A stretch of 64,000 nt of DNA, from positions 558,001 to 622,000 of the forward strand of contig NZ_JAAOIZ010000003.1 in NCBI RefSeq assembly GCF_013184525.1, given 5' to 3'. The stretch is from Chryseobacterium sp. LAM-KRS1 (GTDB taxonomy: Bacteria; Bacteroidota; Bacteroidia; Flavobacteriales; Weeksellaceae). Every line of letters begins with the position of its first letter. The stretch's first letter is position 1. Below the pieces are notes generated by a model. The model did no database searches, had not been told where the DNA came from, and worked only from the letters and a program-made list of their open reading frames with translations. Shown piece by piece: positions 62,245 to 64,000 of the stretch. The position numbers were made by a program, and so were the translations under genes.

Positions 62245-63111
62245 ATGAAGCTATATCCAATACAATGTGGAAAATTTAAGCTGGACGGCGGCGCTATGTT
62301 CGGAGTCGTCCCAAAGAGTCTGTGGGAAAAAACCAATCCTGCAGACGAAAGAAACCTGATAGAACTGGGAACTCGATCTTTGCTTATTGAAGATGGTAAA
62401 AAGCTGATTTTAGTGGATTGCGGTCTGGGAAATAAACAGGATGAGAAATTTTTCGGACATTATTCTCTTTGGGGGGATGATAATTTAGATAAAAACCTTA
62501 AAAAATATGGTTTTGTAAAAGAAGACATTACTGATGTTTTTCTTACCCATCTTCATTTTGACCACTGTGGGGGAGCCATCGAATGGAATGACGATAAAAC
62601 GGGGTACAGACCGGCTTTTAAAAATGCTCATTTCTGGACTAATGAAAACCATTGGCAATGGGCTACTGAGCCTAATCCGCGAGAAAAAGCAAGTTTTTTA
62701 AAAGAAAATATCATTCCTATGCAGGAAAGTGGTCAACTGAATTTTTTACCACTACCGACGACAGGAAACTATGGTTTCGCCCCGGACTTGAAAATGGATG
62801 TTATTTTTGTTGACGGACATACCGAAAAGCAAATGCTTCCTGTAATCCAATATCAGGAAAAAACAATCGTTTTTGCTGCAGACCTTATCCCTACAGCCGG
62901 ACATATCAACCAGGTTTATGTGATGGGATATGATACAAGACCTCTCTTGACAATGGAGGAAAAAGGAAAATTTTTAAAGCAATGTGTTGATAACGAATAT
63001 TTATTGTTTTTCGAGCATGACGCACATAATGAGCTGGCCAGTCTGAAAATGACAGATAAAGGAGTAAGGCTTGATGAAGTTCACAGTTTTAATGACGTTT
63101 TCGGATATTAA
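62245..63111 (+). CDS. Metallo-beta-lactamase-fold hydrolase
   Basis: A 288-aa hydrolase with the metal motif THLHFDHCGG (His102, His104, Asp106, His107) and a further His in VDGHTEKQML. Asp in FAADLIPTAGH and His in EHDAHNE complete the site. No signal peptide is present. Such proteins split esters, lactones or thioesters, but the substrate is unknown. It is 7 bp from coaE, so they are probably co-transcribed. Confidence 0.9.
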   Translation: MKLYPIQCGKFKLDGGAMFGVVPKSLWEKTNPADERNLIELGTRSLLIEDGKKLILVDCGLGNKQDEKFFGHYSLWGDDNLDKNLKKYGFVKEDITDVFLTHLHFDHCGGAIEWNDDKTGYRPAFKNAHFWTNENHWQWATEPNPREKASFLKENIIPMQESGQLNFLPLPTTGNYGFAPDLKMDVIFVDGHTEKQMLPVIQYQEKTIVFAADLIPTAGHINQVYVMGYDTRPLLTMEEKGKFLKQCVDNEYLLFFEHDAHNELASLKMTDKGVRLDEVHSFNDVFGY

Positions 63112-63118
63112 TTGAAGT

Positions 63119-63748
63119 ATGGAAGAATTGAATTCAGAAACACAAAAAGCAGAACCGGAACCAGCACCCAAGATCATTGGCCTTACTGGTGGAATAGGTT
63201 CAGGAAAAACAACGGTAGCCCATTTTATTGAAGAATGCGGATTTCCGGTTTATTACTCTGATGATAGAGCAAAAACCATTGTCAATGACAATGATACCCT
63301 AAAAGAAAAGATTAAAGAGCTCTTAGGAGCACAGTCTTATGATAATACCGGCCTTTATGACCGGAAATATGTTGCAGACAAAGTTTTTAATAATTCGGAT
63401 TTACTGCAAAAATTAAATGAAATCATACACCCCGCTGTACGAATTGATTTTGAACAATGGGTAAAAGAACAGTCAAAATATTTAGTCTTTAAGGAGACTG
63501 CCTTATTATTTGAATTAAAGCTTAATCTGCAATGCTACAAATCACTTTTAGTTACTGCACAAGACAACATAAGAATAAAAAGGGTAATGGACAGGGACAA
63601 TAAAACTTACCGCGAAGTACAGGCTATTATGGAGCGGCAAATGCCTGAAAAAGAGAAAATAAGGCTTGCTGATTATATCATCTATAATGACACTAATTTA
63701 GAAGATTTAAAAGAGCGGACAGAACGCACCATCTTTGAAATAGAATAA
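63119..63748 (+). CDS. coaE: Dephospho-CoA kinase
   Basis: A 209-aa kinase for the last step of coenzyme A synthesis. P-loop GLTGGIGSGKTT (21-32) is followed by the DD motif in YYSDDRAK, HPAVR and the C-terminal YIIYNDTNLEDLKE. An acidic, flexible start of about 18 residues precedes the core, slightly longer than usual. It ends the ruvB-side run with a strong terminator. Confidence 0.95.
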   Translation: MEELNSETQKAEPEPAPKIIGLTGGIGSGKTTVAHFIEECGFPVYYSDDRAKTIVNDNDTLKEKIKELLGAQSYDNTGLYDRKYVADKVFNNSDLLQKLNEIIHPAVRIDFEQWVKEQSKYLVFKETALLFELKLNLQCYKSLLVTAQDNIRIKRVMDRDNKTYREVQAIMERQMPEKEKIRLADYIIYNDTNLEDLKERTERTIFEIE

Positions 63749-63757
63749 AAAAAAGAG

Positions 63758-63788
63758 CTCGTTAGAAAATAATTCTAACGAGTTTTTT
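63758..63788 (+). terminator. coaE terminator
   Basis: CTCGTTAGAA (63758-63767) pairs with TTCTAACGAG (63773-63782), followed by TTTTTT. Confidence 0.88.
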
Positions 63789-63791
63789 ATG

Positions 63792-63828
63792 TAAAAAAAT
63801 AAGCTCTCATTTCTGAGAGCTCATTTTT
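63792..63828 (-). terminator. Terminator of the right-edge gene
   Basis: GCTCTCA (63803-63809) pairs with TGAGAGC (63814-63820), flanked by A-run and T-run. It serves the minus-strand gene that enters from the right. Confidence 0.8.
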
Positions 63829-63846
63829 TAATAGTAAATAATTTAA

Positions 63847-64000
63847 TTATTCTTTGATAAACTTCTTCTGAGCTGTGCCCTGAACATCATCGATATCGAT
63901 AACATATACTCCATTTATCAATCCGCTTACATCAATCTTATTATTGAGGATAATTCCTCCGGAAACAAGCTGACCTGCTGCGTTGTATAGCTTATAATTA
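63847..64000 (-). CDS. C-terminal end of a type IX-secreted protein
   Basis: The minus-strand frame runs in from the right edge and stops at TAA (63847-63849). The last 50 residues read NYKLYNAAGQLVSGGIILNN, then a GLINGVYVI segment, and end QKKFIKE. This is the Por sorting domain that marks export by the type IX secretion system and anchoring at the cell surface. The rest of the protein is outside the window. Confidence 0.85.
   Translation of the reverse strand, partial: NYKLYNAAGQLVSGGIILNNKIDVSGLINGVYVIDIDDVQGTAQKKFIKE

Overview
The window looks like a chromosomal segment of a Flavobacteriia member, most likely Chryseobacterium or a close Weeksellaceae relative. The evidence is low GC, Bacteroidetes-type promoters (-7 element TAnnTTTG), type IX secretion C-terminal tails, surface proteins with an N-terminal VGI-T-P---LDV motif after the signal peptide, and the gene order rpsU-xerC-hpf-tRNAs-tuf-secE-nusG-rplKAJL-rpoBC. 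I see no phage, transposase, CRISPR array or 16S/23S rRNA.

Layout. (1) 1-12.1 kb is accessory. It holds an esterase with an AraC regulator, a zinc alcohol dehydrogenase, a divergent HxlR/NmrA pair with a visible operator, a phosphodiesterase and a double GNAT enzyme. A five-gene extracytoplasmic redox operon follows (beta-barrel, cytochrome c lipoprotein, YceI, ankyrin protein, secreted DOMON-like protein), preceded by its probable Crp-type regulator. (2) 12.3-28.4 kb is the transcription/translation core on the minus strand: DUF3467 gene, rpoC, rpoB, rplL, rplJ, rplA, rplK, nusG, secE, tRNA-Trp, tuf. Three small secreted proteins lie between rplK and nusG. (3) 28.8-38.2 kb holds an HTTM membrane protein pair and a metal efflux operon (response regulator, kinase, TolC, adaptor, CzcA-type RND pump). 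It sits between tuf and the tRNA block that is normally next to tuf. (4) 38.3-40.8 kb has seven tRNA genes, including a tandem duplication of Thr-Tyr-Gly, then hpf, xerC and rpsU. (5) 40.9-44.9 kb has a secreted protein, tmRNA and a secreted M12B-like metalloprotease. (6) 44.9-48.7 kb is a mirror-image cluster: two divergent short-chain dehydrogenases, each followed by an AraC regulator. (7) 49-53.3 kb is a housekeeping run: acpP, fabF, rnc, an IPExxxVDY-family gene, pyk. (8) 53.3-60.4 kb has an aldehyde dehydrogenase, hutG, a DUF695 protein, a BCCT transporter and hutI. (9) 60.5-64 kb has ruvB, a PaiB-like flavoprotein, a metallo-hydrolase, coaE and the end of a type IX-secreted protein.

The most interesting candidate system is the operon at 8.26-11.30 kb. 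A near-perfect Crp-type palindrome is centred about 41.5 bp upstream of the predicted transcription start. The adjacent upstream gene encodes a Crp/Fnr protein with the matching SRExVxR recognition helix. The operon combines a heme c lipoprotein, a quinone/lipid-binding YceI protein, a porin-like barrel and an exported DOMON-like protein with candidate heme ligands. Other points of note are the structured rpoB leader, the tRNA duplication, and the insertions that split an ancient gene order.
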